Source: Acidobacteriaceae bacterium
GTDB lineage: Bacteria > Acidobacteriota > Terriglobia > Terriglobales > Acidobacteriaceae
Assembly: GCA_003132445.1 (NCBI GenBank)
Contig: PKXU01000159.1
Coordinates: 1 to 46,261, forward strand
Direction of reading: 5' to 3'
Length of the DNA stretch: 46,261 bases
In this document: in pieces, positions 26,413 through 35,674 of the stretch
How the letters are laid out: each line of letters starts with the position of its first letter
How positions within the stretch are numbered: position 1 is the stretch's first letter
Position numbers and translations under genes: made by a program
The notes under the pieces: generated by a model
The model's input: the letters and a program-made list of their open reading frames with translations, nothing else
Told to the model about the DNA's origin: nothing
Database searches by the model: none

Positions 26413-28587
26413 CTAGTGATATCCTTCCAGAGCTTTCGCGGCGCGATCCAACGCAGCTGCCAGCACAGCCAACTGCTGGCGTGCCCGTTCGCTATCGCCC
26501 TTGTCCAGAGCCTCATTCACGCCCGGAATTACCACGGCCGCGTAGCCGGTATATTCTCCGGGCGCGTAAATCACATGGCGAAACCAAGGGCGATGCGGCA
26601 AGCCCTGATCCGTCAGCATCCCACGCTCCGCCCCGCGCAAAGCCTGGTTCAGGCGCGCGGCATCTTGTGGAGGATTCTTCTGCTTTGCTCCTATCTTCGC
26701 GCTCGCACTCTGAAAACGATGCGCAGCCGCATCCACCGCGTGAAAGTCCAACGCATGCTCCCCAAACTTATCCACCGCGCGCTTGCGTGCAGCATCCAAG
26801 TACGCCGCAATCTCTTTTGCATACTCCTCGTAGTCATAAGGCAGAACGTCGGCATCTGCCATGCGAATCGCTTCCAGTCCAAAGATTCGAGCCATTTGCT
26901 GTTCGTAAACAAAATCCGGGTCACCAAACTTCTTGAACCAGGCGAAATCGTCGAAAGTGGAGTGATATACACCGTAAGGACCGCTTGAACTTACATCGCT
27001 CGAAGGAATGCCCAGATGCTGCAGAAACGCGGTGTAGTCAGACCCGCTGCCTAAATCTCCGACGGGAACGTCGCTTTTCACCTGCGCCGCCGGCGGACGA
27101 CGGCTATCTCCAATCGCTTCCGTGGGTGACTGCGTCGCAGGAGCATCGGGTTGCGCGGCCTTCTGCCACGCTTCGTAAACAGTTCCGCCCTTCGGACTTG
27201 GCACCACTTTGGTGATGTCGCGCAGGAATTGTTTGAGGCTGGGCACAGCGGATGCCCCAAACTTCGGTCCGGAAACCGCGACGTCCATATTGAAATAAGC
27301 CGCCGCGTTCGCCAGTTCCGCCTCATGCTGTTCCACCCACTCCGTTGAGCCCATCAGGCCTTCTTCTTCGCCGTCCCAACTGGCAAAGATTAACGTGCGT
27401 TTCGGCTTCCACCCAGACTTCAGCAAATCCCCTACGCCATGCACCGCCTCGAGCATCGCCGCCGTACCGCTGTTGGGGTCGACCGCGCCGTAGACCCACG
27501 CATCGCGATGATTTCCCGCAACAACCCATTCGTCGGGCAATTGGCTGCCGCGAACACGGCCAATCACATCCCACAGCGTGCGAAACTGGTAGTCCTGCCG
27601 CAAATGCATCTTTAGCTTTGCCGGCCCCGGCCCCACGTGGTAAGTGAATGGTAGCGCGCCCTGCCACTCGCGCGGCGAGTCCGGCCCGCCCAAGTGTTGC
27701 AGCACCGGCCACGCGTCGTGATACGACAATGGCGTCACTGGAATCTTTGGTATCTGCGCAGATTGCTGCGGAGAAATGCGCTGCGAATCGGGCAATGACG
27801 GCAGCGACGCAACCCCAGGAGTAGTCGGATCTCCGGGAAACTCGAACATATAACCGACCGAACCGCGCTGCACGCCCGTGTCCGGTCGCCACGGCCCTTC
27901 TGGATATTTATCACCGCGCTTCCAGCCATCATCTGCCGGGTCGGAATAAATAATCACGCCAGCGGCGCCGTGCTCCTGCGCTACGAAAACCTTCACACCG
28001 CGAAAATTCTGGCCGTAGCGCACCAACACGATTTTGCCGCGCACGTCGATCTTCATTTTGTCGAGTTTGTCGAAGTCTTCGGGAGTGCCATAGTTCGCGT
28101 AGATAACCTCCGCCTCGGCGTCGCCCGACGGTGACATGCCATTGAAGGGCATGACCACGCGAGGATCGTCTTGATAAGGATCGCCGTCGACGCGCTCGCG
28201 CGTGGGGCCGTGCATTTCGACTCCCGGCGGCGCCGTCATATCGACCTTAATTTCCGCCGGATAATTCATCCAAACTTTGTATTGGACAATCTCGGTGTCG
28301 AGTCCAGCATCGCGAAATTTCTGCGCGACATAATCCGCGGTCGCTTTGTCTTCAACGGTGCCCGCCATGTGCGGAACTTTCGTCAGAATGCGGAGATGCT
28401 CTTCCGCTAGTTTGGAGTCGGGCACTCCCAGGAAGCGAGATTCCGTAGCCTGCTCGGCAGCTGCGTCGCGAAAGCCGAATATAGCTGGGGTTGCACTGGA
28501 AGATGACGGCGCATTCCCACCAGCCCCTGTGGATGAACCGGTGAGTAATATGGCCAGAGGAAGAACTGCTGCAAACATTAGTCTCAT
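26413..28587 (-). CDS. Secreted M28 peptidase, glutamate carboxypeptidase II-like
   Basis: The 724-residue exported protein has a signal peptide, then a protease-associated (PA) domain (VLVRYGQNFRGVKVFVAQEHGAAG, ~residues 185-215). The M28 zinc-peptidase domain carries metal ligands in GNHRDAWVYGAVDPNSG (~352-368) and DGEEEGLMGS (~405). A transferrin-receptor-like helical dimerisation domain lies at the C-terminus (~610-720). The three-domain order matches NAALADase/folate-hydrolase (PSMA) relatives, which remove C-terminal Glu or other acidic residues from peptides. It probably acts in the periplasm or outside the cell. It stands between two toxin-antitoxin pairs. Confidence 0.92.
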   Translation of the reverse strand: MRLMFAAVLPLAILLTGSSTGAGGNAPSSSSATPAIFGFRDAAAEQATESRFLGVPDSKLAEEHLRILTKVPHMAGTVEDKATADYVAQKFRDAGLDTEIVQYKVWMNYPAEIKVDMTAPPGVEMHGPTRERVDGDPYQDDPRVVMPFNGMSPSGDAEAEVIYANYGTPEDFDKLDKMKIDVRGKIVLVRYGQNFRGVKVFVAQEHGAAGVIIYSDPADDGWKRGDKYPEGPWRPDTGVQRGSVGYMFEFPGDPTTPGVASLPSLPDSQRISPQQSAQIPKIPVTPLSYHDAWPVLQHLGGPDSPREWQGALPFTYHVGPGPAKLKMHLRQDYQFRTLWDVIGRVRGSQLPDEWVVAGNHRDAWVYGAVDPNSGTAAMLEAVHGVGDLLKSGWKPKRTLIFASWDGEEEGLMGSTEWVEQHEAELANAAAYFNMDVAVSGPKFGASAVPSLKQFLRDITKVVPSPKGGTVYEAWQKAAQPDAPATQSPTEAIGDSRRPPAAQVKSDVPVGDLGSGSDYTAFLQHLGIPSSDVSSSGPYGVYHSTFDDFAWFKKFGDPDFVYEQQMARIFGLEAIRMADADVLPYDYEEYAKEIAAYLDAARKRAVDKFGEHALDFHAVDAAAHRFQSASAKIGAKQKNPPQDAARLNQALRGAERGMLTDQGLPHRPWFRHVIYAPGEYTGYAAVVIPGVNEALDKGDSERARQQLAVLAAALDRAAKALEGYH

Positions 28588-28680
28588 GGGCTCTGTGTGA
28601 AAGTTAGTAAGGTTAGCACAGGTACTCGTGGCTGTCGTGGCGTCAACGGAACGGCCGCATTCATTCGCTCTTTGTTCGCC

Positions 28681-28731
28681 ATAGCACCAGCTTCACCAAG
28701 TTCACCATCTGGTGCGCTAGGGTGCTATACT
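28681..28731 (+). promoter_or_regulatory. Promoter-operator region of the vapBC-like pair
   Basis: A -10 box TATACT (28726-28731) ends six bases before the antitoxin ATG, and TTCACC (28701-28706) could be the -35 at 19 nt spacing. Nested inverted repeats overlap it: ATAGCACC (28681-28688) with GGTGCTAT (28721-28728), and CACCAG (28685-28690) with CTGGTG (28709-28714). There is also a direct repeat TTCACCA (28692 and 28701). This fits an autoregulated toxin-antitoxin operator and a leaderless transcript. Confidence 0.5.
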
Positions 28732-28737
28732 GGTTTC

Positions 28738-28977
28738 ATGAAGCGAGCCACGATGACACTTCCCGATGATCTTGCCCAGGCCATTGACGAGTATGTACAG
28801 GCCCAGGAAGCTCCTCCCGCACTAACGACCGTGGTGCAGGCGGCCTTGCGAGAATACTTGCGGGAACGCGGGTATCTGCGGACGTACCGACCGTTGAAGA
28901 TTAGACCTGTAGGGCGCAGCGGACGCAGCGATGTAAGTGTGAATCACGACCTTTATCTCACGGGCATGAAAAAATGA
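28738..28977 (+). CDS. VapB-like ribbon-helix-helix antitoxin
   Basis: The 79-residue product begins MKRATMTLPDDLAQAIDEYV, a ribbon-helix-helix DNA-binding start (the TMTLPDDL strand). An extended Arg/Tyr-rich C-terminus (YLRTYRPLKIRPVG) probably wraps the toxin. The frame is open upstream, but the ATG at 28738 begins the fold and sits six bases after the -10 box, so it is preferred. The stop overlaps the PIN toxin start (ATGA). Confidence 0.85.
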   Translation: MKRATMTLPDDLAQAIDEYVQAQEAPPALTTVVQAALREYLRERGYLRTYRPLKIRPVGRSGRSDVSVNHDLYLTGMKK

Positions 28978-29372
28978 CGCGAGCCGTATTGGCCGACAGT
29001 GGCCCGCTGTATGCAACTGCCGATGAGGACGATGCATACCACGAACGAGCCCTGCAACAGTTAGAGAAACTAGCCAGGGATGGGAGAGAAGTGGTCATTG
29101 CGTATCCGACCTTGTTGGAAGCCTACGGCCTTGTGCTCTTCCGCATGGGCACGGGAGCCGCCCTAAAATGGCTGGCGTATATCACGGATGCACCCCTGGT
29201 GAACCCGACGCAGGAAGACTACAGGCAGGCTCTCACAAGGGTCCGTTCGCTGCCGGATCAGCGTATCACTTTGGTCGACGCGACGATCGGCGCTCTGGCG
29301 ACACGCTTGAGATTCGAGGTGTGGACCTACGATCATCATTTTGACGTAATGCGCGTTCCGGTTTGGCGATGA
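28974..29372 (+). CDS. PIN-domain toxin (VapC-like)
   Basis: The 132-residue protein has D8 in RAVLADSGPLYA, a conserved Glu in TLLEAYGL (~residue 43), and the Asp pair in LVDATIGALATRL (~residue 100) and TYDHHFDVM (~118), as in VapC ribonucleases. It overlaps the upstream antitoxin gene by 4 nt, making a tight antitoxin-toxin operon. Its sequence and partner differ from those of the PIN toxin at 25701, so the two pairs are not recent duplicates. Confidence 0.88.
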   Translation: MTRAVLADSGPLYATADEDDAYHERALQQLEKLARDGREVVIAYPTLLEAYGLVLFRMGTGAALKWLAYITDAPLVNPTQEDYRQALTRVRSLPDQRITLVDATIGALATRLRFEVWTYDHHFDVMRVPVWR

Positions 29373-29414
29373 TCCCGACGCGAAACTCCAGTGCTAGCTG
29401 GCGCTACACACGTC

Positions 29415-30668
29415 CTACCTTACCTGCCCGGTCCCAATAATTTCGTACTTCGTCGAAGTTAACTCCGCCAGCGCGAACGGGCCGCGGCAATGGAGTTTCT
29501 GGGTACTTATGCCCATTTCGGCTCCAAAGCCGAATTCTGCGCCGTCGGTGAAGCGAGTGGAGGCATTCCAGTAAACGGCAGCGGAATCCACACCGCGTAG
29601 GAATTTATGGGCGTTCACTTCATTGGTGGTGACAATGGAATCGCTGTGTTTGGTGGAATATCGGTTGATGTGAGCGATGGCATCATCGACGTTGGCGACG
29701 ATAGCAACCGCCATGCATAGCCGCAGATATTCTTCGTACCAGTCTTGTTCGGCCGCGGGACCAACTTCTAATCCCGTAGTCAAGGCTCGAACTTTGTCGT
29801 CGCCGCGCACTTCAACGCCGGCGTCAATTAATTTCTTCGTAATGCGCGGAACATACTCAGCAGCAATCCGCTCATGCACCAGCAACTTCTCGGCAGCGTT
29901 GCACACCGATGGACGCTGCGTTTTGGCGTTGATGACAATGCGGTCGGCCATTTCGAAATCAGCAGACTCATCCACAAAGATGTGACAATTTCCCGCCCCC
30001 GTCTCGATAACCGGAACCGACGAATTCTCCGTAACAAACGAGATGAGGCCTGCGCCGCCGCGGGGAATGATGACGTCGACGAGACCGCGAGCTTTAATTA
30101 GTTCCTGCACGGACTGCCGCGTGCTGGAATCCAGCAGTTCGATTGCGCCGGAGGGCAAACCCGGTACCGCAGTCATAATTCCTACAAGCCGCTGGCTGCT
30201 TCGCGCCGCCTCTTTTCCGCCGCGCAGAACGATAGCGTTGCCGCTCTTCAGCGCCAGCACCGCGGTGTCGACCGTGACATTCGGTCGTGACTCATAAATA
30301 ATTCCGATCACGCCCAGCGGAACCCGCACTTTGCGGATACGCAGGCCGTTCGACTTCGTCCACTCCGCCAAGGTTTCGCCGATCGGGTCAGGAAGGGCCG
30401 CGACTTCGCGCACACCGCGCGCCATTTCTTGAATGCGCGTAGGCGTCAGCAGCAGGCGGTCGCGCATCGCGCCATCGAGAGCGGACCTTTCCATGTCCTC
30501 GCGGTTTGCATCCAGTATATTTTTTCCGTTCGCTTCGATCGCATCGGCGATCGCCAGCAGCAGCGCATTTTTTTCTTCCGTGGAGAGCAAGGCAAGCCTG
30601 GCCGATGCGGCACGCGCGCGCAGCAATTTTTCTTGCGTTGAGGCGACGGTGATCGGAGTGGCAGCCAT
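29415..30668 (-). CDS. proA: Gamma-glutamyl phosphate reductase ProA
   Basis: The 417-residue aldehyde-dehydrogenase-family enzyme reduces gamma-glutamyl phosphate to glutamate-5-semialdehyde with NADPH in proline synthesis. Family segments VPLGVIGIIYESRPNVTVD, ALKSGNAIVLRGGKEA and the catalytic Cys in RPSVCNAAEKLLVH (~residue 255) are intact. It lies 8 nt after proB, in a proB-proA operon. Confidence 0.96.
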   Translation of the reverse strand: MAATPITVASTQEKLLRARAASARLALLSTEEKNALLLAIADAIEANGKNILDANREDMERSALDGAMRDRLLLTPTRIQEMARGVREVAALPDPIGETLAEWTKSNGLRIRKVRVPLGVIGIIYESRPNVTVDTAVLALKSGNAIVLRGGKEAARSSQRLVGIMTAVPGLPSGAIELLDSSTRQSVQELIKARGLVDVIIPRGGAGLISFVTENSSVPVIETGAGNCHIFVDESADFEMADRIVINAKTQRPSVCNAAEKLLVHERIAAEYVPRITKKLIDAGVEVRGDDKVRALTTGLEVGPAAEQDWYEEYLRLCMAVAIVANVDDAIAHINRYSTKHSDSIVTTNEVNAHKFLRGVDSAAVYWNASTRFTDGAEFGFGAEMGISTQKLHCRGPFALAELTSTKYEIIGTGQVR

Positions 30669-30676
30669 TTAAATCC

Positions 30677-31429
30677 CTACCTGACTCTCTGCGGCGGGAA
30701 ATAGGTTCCAATCTTGCGTTCCAGCCCCAGCGTGATCGCCCTGGGGTGCCGCCCATTCACGATCGCCACGTGAACTCCGCCCTCGCTCGCCAGTTTGGCG
30801 GCGCGCAACTTCGAAATCATGCCGCCGCGGCCCAGCGAACTTTTGCCGTTGCACTTTGCTTCGAGAGCCGGAGTAAGCTTGCGAATCACACGCTGCAGCC
30901 GCGGTTTCTTTCCGCCGTTCGGCAGCAGGAACCCGTCGACATTGGTCAGCAGCAGAAGCCAGTCAGCTTTCACCGCTCTTGCCAGCAGCGAACTCAACTC
31001 GTCATTGTCGCCGAACGCGCCCTCCAACTCGCGCACCGACACGCTGTCATTCTCGTTCACGATGGGTACCACTCCCAGTGCGAGCAACTCCGCCAGAGCG
31101 TTCTGCAGATTGCGGTAGCGAACCGGAGAAGTAAAGTCGTCGCTCGAAAGCAGCAATTGCGCGACGACTTTCTTGCCGAAGAACAACCGCTCATAAGTGT
31201 GCATCAGCTTGCTCTGGCCAACCGCCGCACAGGCCTGCATGCGCGGGACATTGCCCGGACGTTTCTGCAGCGACAACCCTGACATGCCTGCGGCAATCGC
31301 ACCCGATGTGACAATCAGATATTCGTTCTTTGACAGATCAAACTGATCGACAATGCCGCGGAGCAGGTTGATATCAATGTTCCCGCCGGGAGCGATAAGA
31401 CTGGTGCCAACTTTGATCACGACTCGCAT
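30677..31429 (-). CDS. proB: Glutamate 5-kinase ProB (without PUA domain)
   Basis: The 250-residue amino-acid-kinase enzyme phosphorylates glutamate for proline synthesis. Motifs VVIKVGTSLIAPGG, VTSGAIAAGM, VPIVNENDSVS and GRGGMISKLRAA fit ProB. It ends after the kinase domain and lacks the C-terminal PUA domain (~100 residues) of the E. coli enzyme. Short forms are known in several phyla. It is the first gene of the proBA pair. Confidence 0.95.
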   Translation of the reverse strand: MRVVIKVGTSLIAPGGNIDINLLRGIVDQFDLSKNEYLIVTSGAIAAGMSGLSLQKRPGNVPRMQACAAVGQSKLMHTYERLFFGKKVVAQLLLSSDDFTSPVRYRNLQNALAELLALGVVPIVNENDSVSVRELEGAFGDNDELSSLLARAVKADWLLLLTNVDGFLLPNGGKKPRLQRVIRKLTPALEAKCNGKSSLGRGGMISKLRAAKLASEGGVHVAIVNGRHPRAITLGLERKIGTYFPPQRVR

Positions 31430-31582
31430 AGGTGGCTGGTCTGCGCACCGAATTCACTTTCATTCACTGCCGCAAAATTCCGGTTCGAAGAACCGTGATG
31501 ACTTCAGTAGTGGGACAACATCTCTATCCTGCCGTTAGAATGGCTTTCTGGCAAGGCGATAAATCTTGCCGCGCCGCATCCT

Positions 31583-32347
31583 ATGCCTGCCTCCAACGCT
31601 ACCAGCCGATTTTCCGATCGTGTCGAGAATTATGTCCGGTATCGGCCGGGATATCCTCCGGAAGCGTTGCGAAGCTTGATACGCGAGTGCGGACTGAAGC
31701 CGGGACATGTGGTCGCCGACATTGCTTCCGGCACTGGGACTTGGACCCGAATGCTGCTGGAGAACGGGAATAAAGTTTTCGGCGTCGAGCCCAACACCGA
31801 AATGCGCCAGGCAGGCGGGCGTTTGTTGGCAGCATTTCCGAAATTCACAAGCGTTGCGGGCACTGCAGAAGCCACAACTCTGCCGGACAGGAGCGTGGAT
31901 TTTGTTACCGTGGCGCAAGCTGCGCACTGGTTCGATCGCGAGCGGGCGCGACGCGAGTTTGTGCGAATCTTGAAACCCGGGGGCTGCTTGGCGCTTCTTT
32001 GGAACGAGCGGTTGACGGATTCCACCCCGTTCCTGCGCGAGTATGAGCAACTGCTCTTGACCTTCGGCACCGACTACCAAGATGTTCGCCATGAGCGCAC
32101 CACGGATGCCGTGAATGAGTTCTTCGATCCGGCGCCGTTTCAAGAGCGCGTGTTTGAGATGCGACAGGAGTTCGACTACACCGGAATCGAAGGCCGGCTG
32201 CTGTCATCCTCTTACGCGCCGGGACCAGAACATCCGAATCACGAGCCGATGCTGCGCGAACTGCGGCGGATTTTTGACGCGCATGCTATTGCGGGACGGG
32301 CAACCTTCGATTACAAAACCCGAATGTATTTTGGAAGATTGCAGTGA
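31583..32347 (+). CDS. Class I SAM-dependent methyltransferase
   Basis: The 254-residue enzyme has the Rossmann SAM motif I VADIASGTGTWTRMLLE (~residues 43-60), the acidic loop GVEPNTEMR, and SVDFVTVAQAAHWFD, then LKPGGCLALLW. This pattern matches UbiE/trans-aconitate-methyltransferase-like Methyltransf_11 proteins. The substrate is unknown. There is no clear ribosome site at the ATG. Its stop codon overlaps the first possible GTG of the decarboxylase gene (GTGA), so both probably belong to one transcript. Confidence 0.85.
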   Translation: MPASNATSRFSDRVENYVRYRPGYPPEALRSLIRECGLKPGHVVADIASGTGTWTRMLLENGNKVFGVEPNTEMRQAGGRLLAAFPKFTSVAGTAEATTLPDRSVDFVTVAQAAHWFDRERARREFVRILKPGGCLALLWNERLTDSTPFLREYEQLLLTFGTDYQDVRHERTTDAVNEFFDPAPFQERVFEMRQEFDYTGIEGRLLSSSYAPGPEHPNHEPMLRELRRIFDAHAIAGRATFDYKTRMYFGRLQ

Positions 32348-32358
32348 CGGGAGAAAAA

Positions 32359-33813
32359 GTGTCCGACGAGAAATCCTTTCATATGACGCCCGACGAATTC
32401 CGGCGCCACGGGCATGCCGTGGTCGATTGGATCGCCGACTATCAGGCACGCATCGAATCATTCCCGGTACTTTCGCGGGTGAAGCCGGGGGAGATTCGAG
32501 CATCGCTTCCGGCGAATCCTCCGGTGCAGGGTGAGCCGTTTGAAGCGCTATTGAAAGACGTCGAGCAGTTGATTCTGCCGGGTGTCACGCACTGGCAGTC
32601 GCCGAATTTCTTCGCATACTTTCCAAGCAACGCTTCGGGTCCGGGAATTCTAGGCGATCTTCTTTCTTCCGGATTGGACGTGCAGGGGATGCTGTGGTCG
32701 ACGAGTCCGGCGTGCACCGAACTTGAGACCCATATGATGGATTGGCTGGTCGGAATGCTCGGCCTGCCTGAGAAATTCCTGTCGTCGAATACGGGCGGCG
32801 GCGTCATTCAGGATACAGCGTCAAGTTCCTCACTTTGCGCACTGCTGGCCGCACGCGAGCGAGCTACTCATTATGTGAGCAATAAAAAGGGATGCGACGG
32901 AAAGTTGGTCGCGTACGCGTCGACGCAGACGCATTCTTCTCTGGAAAAAGCTGCAATGATTGCCGGCATCGGCGTGGAAAATCTGCGGCTGATCGAAGTC
33001 GACCAGAATCTCGCCATGCGACCTGACGCCCTGGCACGCCAAGTAGGCGCCGACCGGCGCGCCGGACTTACTCCGTTTTTTGTGTGCGCCACTGTCGGTA
33101 CCACTTCCTCGAATGCGATGGATCCAATTGGCGCGATTGGCGAGGTTTGCCGTCAGCATAATCTTTGGCTGCACGTGGACGCTGCTATGTCGGGCACCGC
33201 CATGCTCTGCCCTGAATTTCGCCACCTGCAGAACGGAGTCGAATCTGCCGACAGTTACAATTTCAATCCGCACAAATGGATGTTCACCAACTTCGACTGC
33301 AGCTGCTTCTGGGTGGCCGACCGGAAGTCGTTGATTCAGACGCTCAGTATTCTGCCGGAATATCTGCGCAATCAAGCGACGGAGTCGGGCGCGGTTATCG
33401 ATTACCGCGACTGGCACATCCAGCTAGGCAGGCGATTTCGGTCGTTGAAATTGTGGTTTGTGATCCGCCATTACGGTGTGGAGGGGCTGCAGCATCACAT
33501 TCGCCAGCATGTGAAGCTGGCGCAGTTGTTCGCTGAGTGGGTGCGAACCGATAATCGTTTTGAGCTGGCCGCGCCGGTGCCGCTGAATCTGGTTTGTTTC
33601 CGGCACAGAGGCGGAGATGCGACGAATCAGAAAATTATGGGGCGACTCAACCGCAGCGGTGACTTGTTCCTGACTCACACGAAGCTAAACGGAAAACTTA
33701 CCTTGCGTCTTTCTGTGGGACAAACTCACACCCAGGCGAGACATGTGGAGAATGCGTGGAAGCGGATTCAGGAAGAGGCAGAGACGGTGCTTCGTGGACA
33801 TGCAGCATTCTAA
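32359..33813 (+). CDS. PLP-dependent aromatic-amino-acid-type decarboxylase (group II)
   Basis: The ~484-residue enzyme has the group II decarboxylase architecture: an N-terminal HMTPDEFRRHGHAVVDWIADY helix region and HWQSPNFFAYFPSNAS. The PLP-binding HVDAAMSG contains the cofactor Asp, and the Schiff-base lysine is K306 in NFNPHKWMFTNFDCS. This branch includes aromatic L-amino acid (tryptophan, tyrosine, phenylalanine) decarboxylases that make arylethylamines, so that is the likely reaction. I prefer the GTG at 32359, with GGGAG five bases upstream. A GTG at 32344 overlapping the methyltransferase stop is an alternative. The partner methyltransferase might act on the amine. Confidence 0.9.
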   Translation: MSDEKSFHMTPDEFRRHGHAVVDWIADYQARIESFPVLSRVKPGEIRASLPANPPVQGEPFEALLKDVEQLILPGVTHWQSPNFFAYFPSNASGPGILGDLLSSGLDVQGMLWSTSPACTELETHMMDWLVGMLGLPEKFLSSNTGGGVIQDTASSSSLCALLAARERATHYVSNKKGCDGKLVAYASTQTHSSLEKAAMIAGIGVENLRLIEVDQNLAMRPDALARQVGADRRAGLTPFFVCATVGTTSSNAMDPIGAIGEVCRQHNLWLHVDAAMSGTAMLCPEFRHLQNGVESADSYNFNPHKWMFTNFDCSCFWVADRKSLIQTLSILPEYLRNQATESGAVIDYRDWHIQLGRRFRSLKLWFVIRHYGVEGLQHHIRQHVKLAQLFAEWVRTDNRFELAAPVPLNLVCFRHRGGDATNQKIMGRLNRSGDLFLTHTKLNGKLTLRLSVGQTHTQARHVENAWKRIQEEAETVLRGHAAF

Positions 33814-33868
33814 GACAAGGGACTTGGTCCCAGGCCCTCCGGGTAGAAATCCTTGAGAGCACAATGGG

Positions 33869-34792
33869 CTAATCCGCTGGCATGGGCGCGGGACGCGCGA
33901 CCATAGGGTGCGCTGTAGCAGGTGAGGACGCCTCCTCGGGCGTAGCCAGCCATTTGCGAACTTCGGGCAGCGCTTGCCGCATGGCGGCTTCTCCGACGCG
34001 GATCAAGTCCTTGGCGCGCTTGAAGTCGTCGTAGGCGAATCCGGCGACATCGGGTTCAATGACTAGATCAGCGGCTTCGCGCCACAGGCACGACATCGCA
34101 TCCTGCGCGATGGCAAAGGATTGGCCAATAACGTCGAATAAATGGCGCGGCGCACCGCCGTGGGACCATGTGCCTTTTAAATGCACGGCCAGCACGCGGT
34201 CAGCGCCCATTTCGCGCACGGGGCGCGCAGGCACCGGATGCGAGAGCATGCCGTCGACGAGATAGCGTCCGCGAATCTGCACGGGCAGAAACATTCCCGG
34301 ATAGGCGCAACTGGCGCGAACCGGATCAATAATCGAACCCGAATGAAACACCACGCCTTCACCGGTATTGAAGTCGGTTGCGGTCACGCCGAGAGGGATA
34401 CGAAGTTCCTCGAAAGTCTTCACTTTCAGGATGCGCGTCAGAAACGAAATCATGCGATCGTTCGAAGCGAAGCCGCAGCGGGAGAGCGTCCAACGGGCGA
34501 AGTTGCTGAAGCGCACGCTGGCCGCCATGTCTTCCAATTCCTGAAGAGTCACGCCACTGCAATAAGCGGCGCCGATTAGGGCGCCAACACTAGTGCCGGC
34601 GACGACGCGAACCGGAATGCCTTCTTGTTCGAGAACCTTCAGAACTCCGACATGAGCAATGCCGCGGGCGAAGCCTCCACCCAGGGCCACGCCGATCGCG
34701 GGAGTGCGCGACGGCAAAACTGGGGCTGCCTGGCGGGAAAGCTCCCGCCCAAAGGCTTGTACCGACCGAATAATCTTCCCCAGACTATTCAC
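33869..34792 (-). CDS. Patatin-like phospholipase (RssA-like)
   Basis: The 307-residue serine lipase-like protein has the patatin dyad: the oxyanion GVALGGGFARGIAHVG, nucleophile S68 in VAGTSVGALIG, and D180 in YLVDGMLSHPVP. It starts at GTG 34792 with no strong ribosome site. The N-terminal ~30 residues are basic and not an obvious signal peptide, so it is probably cytoplasmic or membrane-associated. The C-terminal ~20 residues (SSPATAHPMVARPAPMP) are Pro/Ala-rich disorder. Confidence 0.9.
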   Translation of the reverse strand: MNSLGKIIRSVQAFGRELSRQAAPVLPSRTPAIGVALGGGFARGIAHVGVLKVLEQEGIPVRVVAGTSVGALIGAAYCSGVTLQELEDMAASVRFSNFARWTLSRCGFASNDRMISFLTRILKVKTFEELRIPLGVTATDFNTGEGVVFHSGSIIDPVRASCAYPGMFLPVQIRGRYLVDGMLSHPVPARPVREMGADRVLAVHLKGTWSHGGAPRHLFDVIGQSFAIAQDAMSCLWREAADLVIEPDVAGFAYDDFKRAKDLIRVGEAAMRQALPEVRKWLATPEEASSPATAHPMVARPAPMPAD

Positions 34793-34970
34793 AAAAACCC
34801 CGCGTCCGGCTCACGACTTCAGGTACTACAACCTACACAGCAAATAAGATGCCACATTTGCACAAGGGTTTGTAGGGCACAACGGTGCCACGATAGATTA
34901 CCTTGGGGGAGGGCAGTAACCGTTACCGTGGCGTCAGCGGGCGCGTGGCAAAAGACCTGTAGGCCGCTAA

Positions 34971-35480
34971 GTGGTTGACAGTATGGTGCGCGAGATTTCA
35001 GCCGGTGGGGTTGTAATCCGAAAGGTAGACAGCGTGTGGTGGATGGCCGCCATCGAGTTGCCGGTGGTTTCCGCGGCGGCTTCCATCCCAGCGAAACTCC
35101 CGGTTCGCTCGAAACCGAAAGCGATTTTATGCCTGCCGAAAGGCTTGATTGGTCCCGGCGAAAAGGTGCTGGATGCTGCGTTGCGCGAAGTTCGTGAAGA
35201 AACAGGGATTACGGCGCTTCCCATCACCAAACTCGCGGACATCAAATATGCCTACGTGCGATCGTGGGGCGATGGCCAGCGTGTGTTCAAAATTGTCAGC
35301 TTCTACCTGCTGCGCTACGAGTCGGGAGATATCGACGACATTTCCGAAGATATGCGAATCGAGGTCGGGGAAGCGAAGTGGGTGCGACTGGAAGACGCGC
35401 CCAGGTTGCTGGCTTACAGCGGCGAGAAACAGATGGCGCGCAAAGCGCTGGAATATATCGCAGCCCATGCAGAGCTGTGA
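34971..35480 (+). CDS. Nudix hydrolase
   Basis: The 169-residue protein has a perfect Nudix box Gx5Ex7REUxEExGU in GLIGPGEKVLDAALREVREETGI (residues ~58-80), which binds the metal for cleaving a nucleoside-diphosphate-linked substrate. The substrate is unknown. GTG at 34971 and ATG at 34983 are both possible starts; neither has a strong ribosome site. It is divergent from the patatin gene. Confidence 0.88.
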   Translation: MVDSMVREISAGGVVIRKVDSVWWMAAIELPVVSAAASIPAKLPVRSKPKAILCLPKGLIGPGEKVLDAALREVREETGITALPITKLADIKYAYVRSWGDGQRVFKIVSFYLLRYESGDIDDISEDMRIEVGEAKWVRLEDAPRLLAYSGEKQMARKALEYIAAHAEL

Positions 35481-35589
35481 CTACAGCCCTGGATAAATTA
35501 TCCTCCTTGCGATTACCATTGCCAGTTTAGAAATTCCGGCGACTGACGCGGACGCTGACTCGATCCGGATTCTAATCATCCCTAAACTA

Positions 35590-35630
35590 CTAAACAATTG
35601 ATTACTCAACAATTCATTACCAAACAATGC
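35590..35630. repeat. 15-bp tandem repeat upstream of fadN
   Basis: Two adjacent 15-nt units (CTAAACAATTGATTA and CTCAACAATTCATTA, 35590-35604 and 35605-35619, 13 of 15 identical) and a partial third (CCAAACAATGC) lie 45-85 nt before the fadN start. The stretch is AT-rich in a GC-rich region, and could be a regulator site or part of the promoter. Confidence 0.65.
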
Positions 35631-35674
35631 CGCCTTTTTGAATCTTGCGAAAACATTTCTTTTGAGGCCTAATT

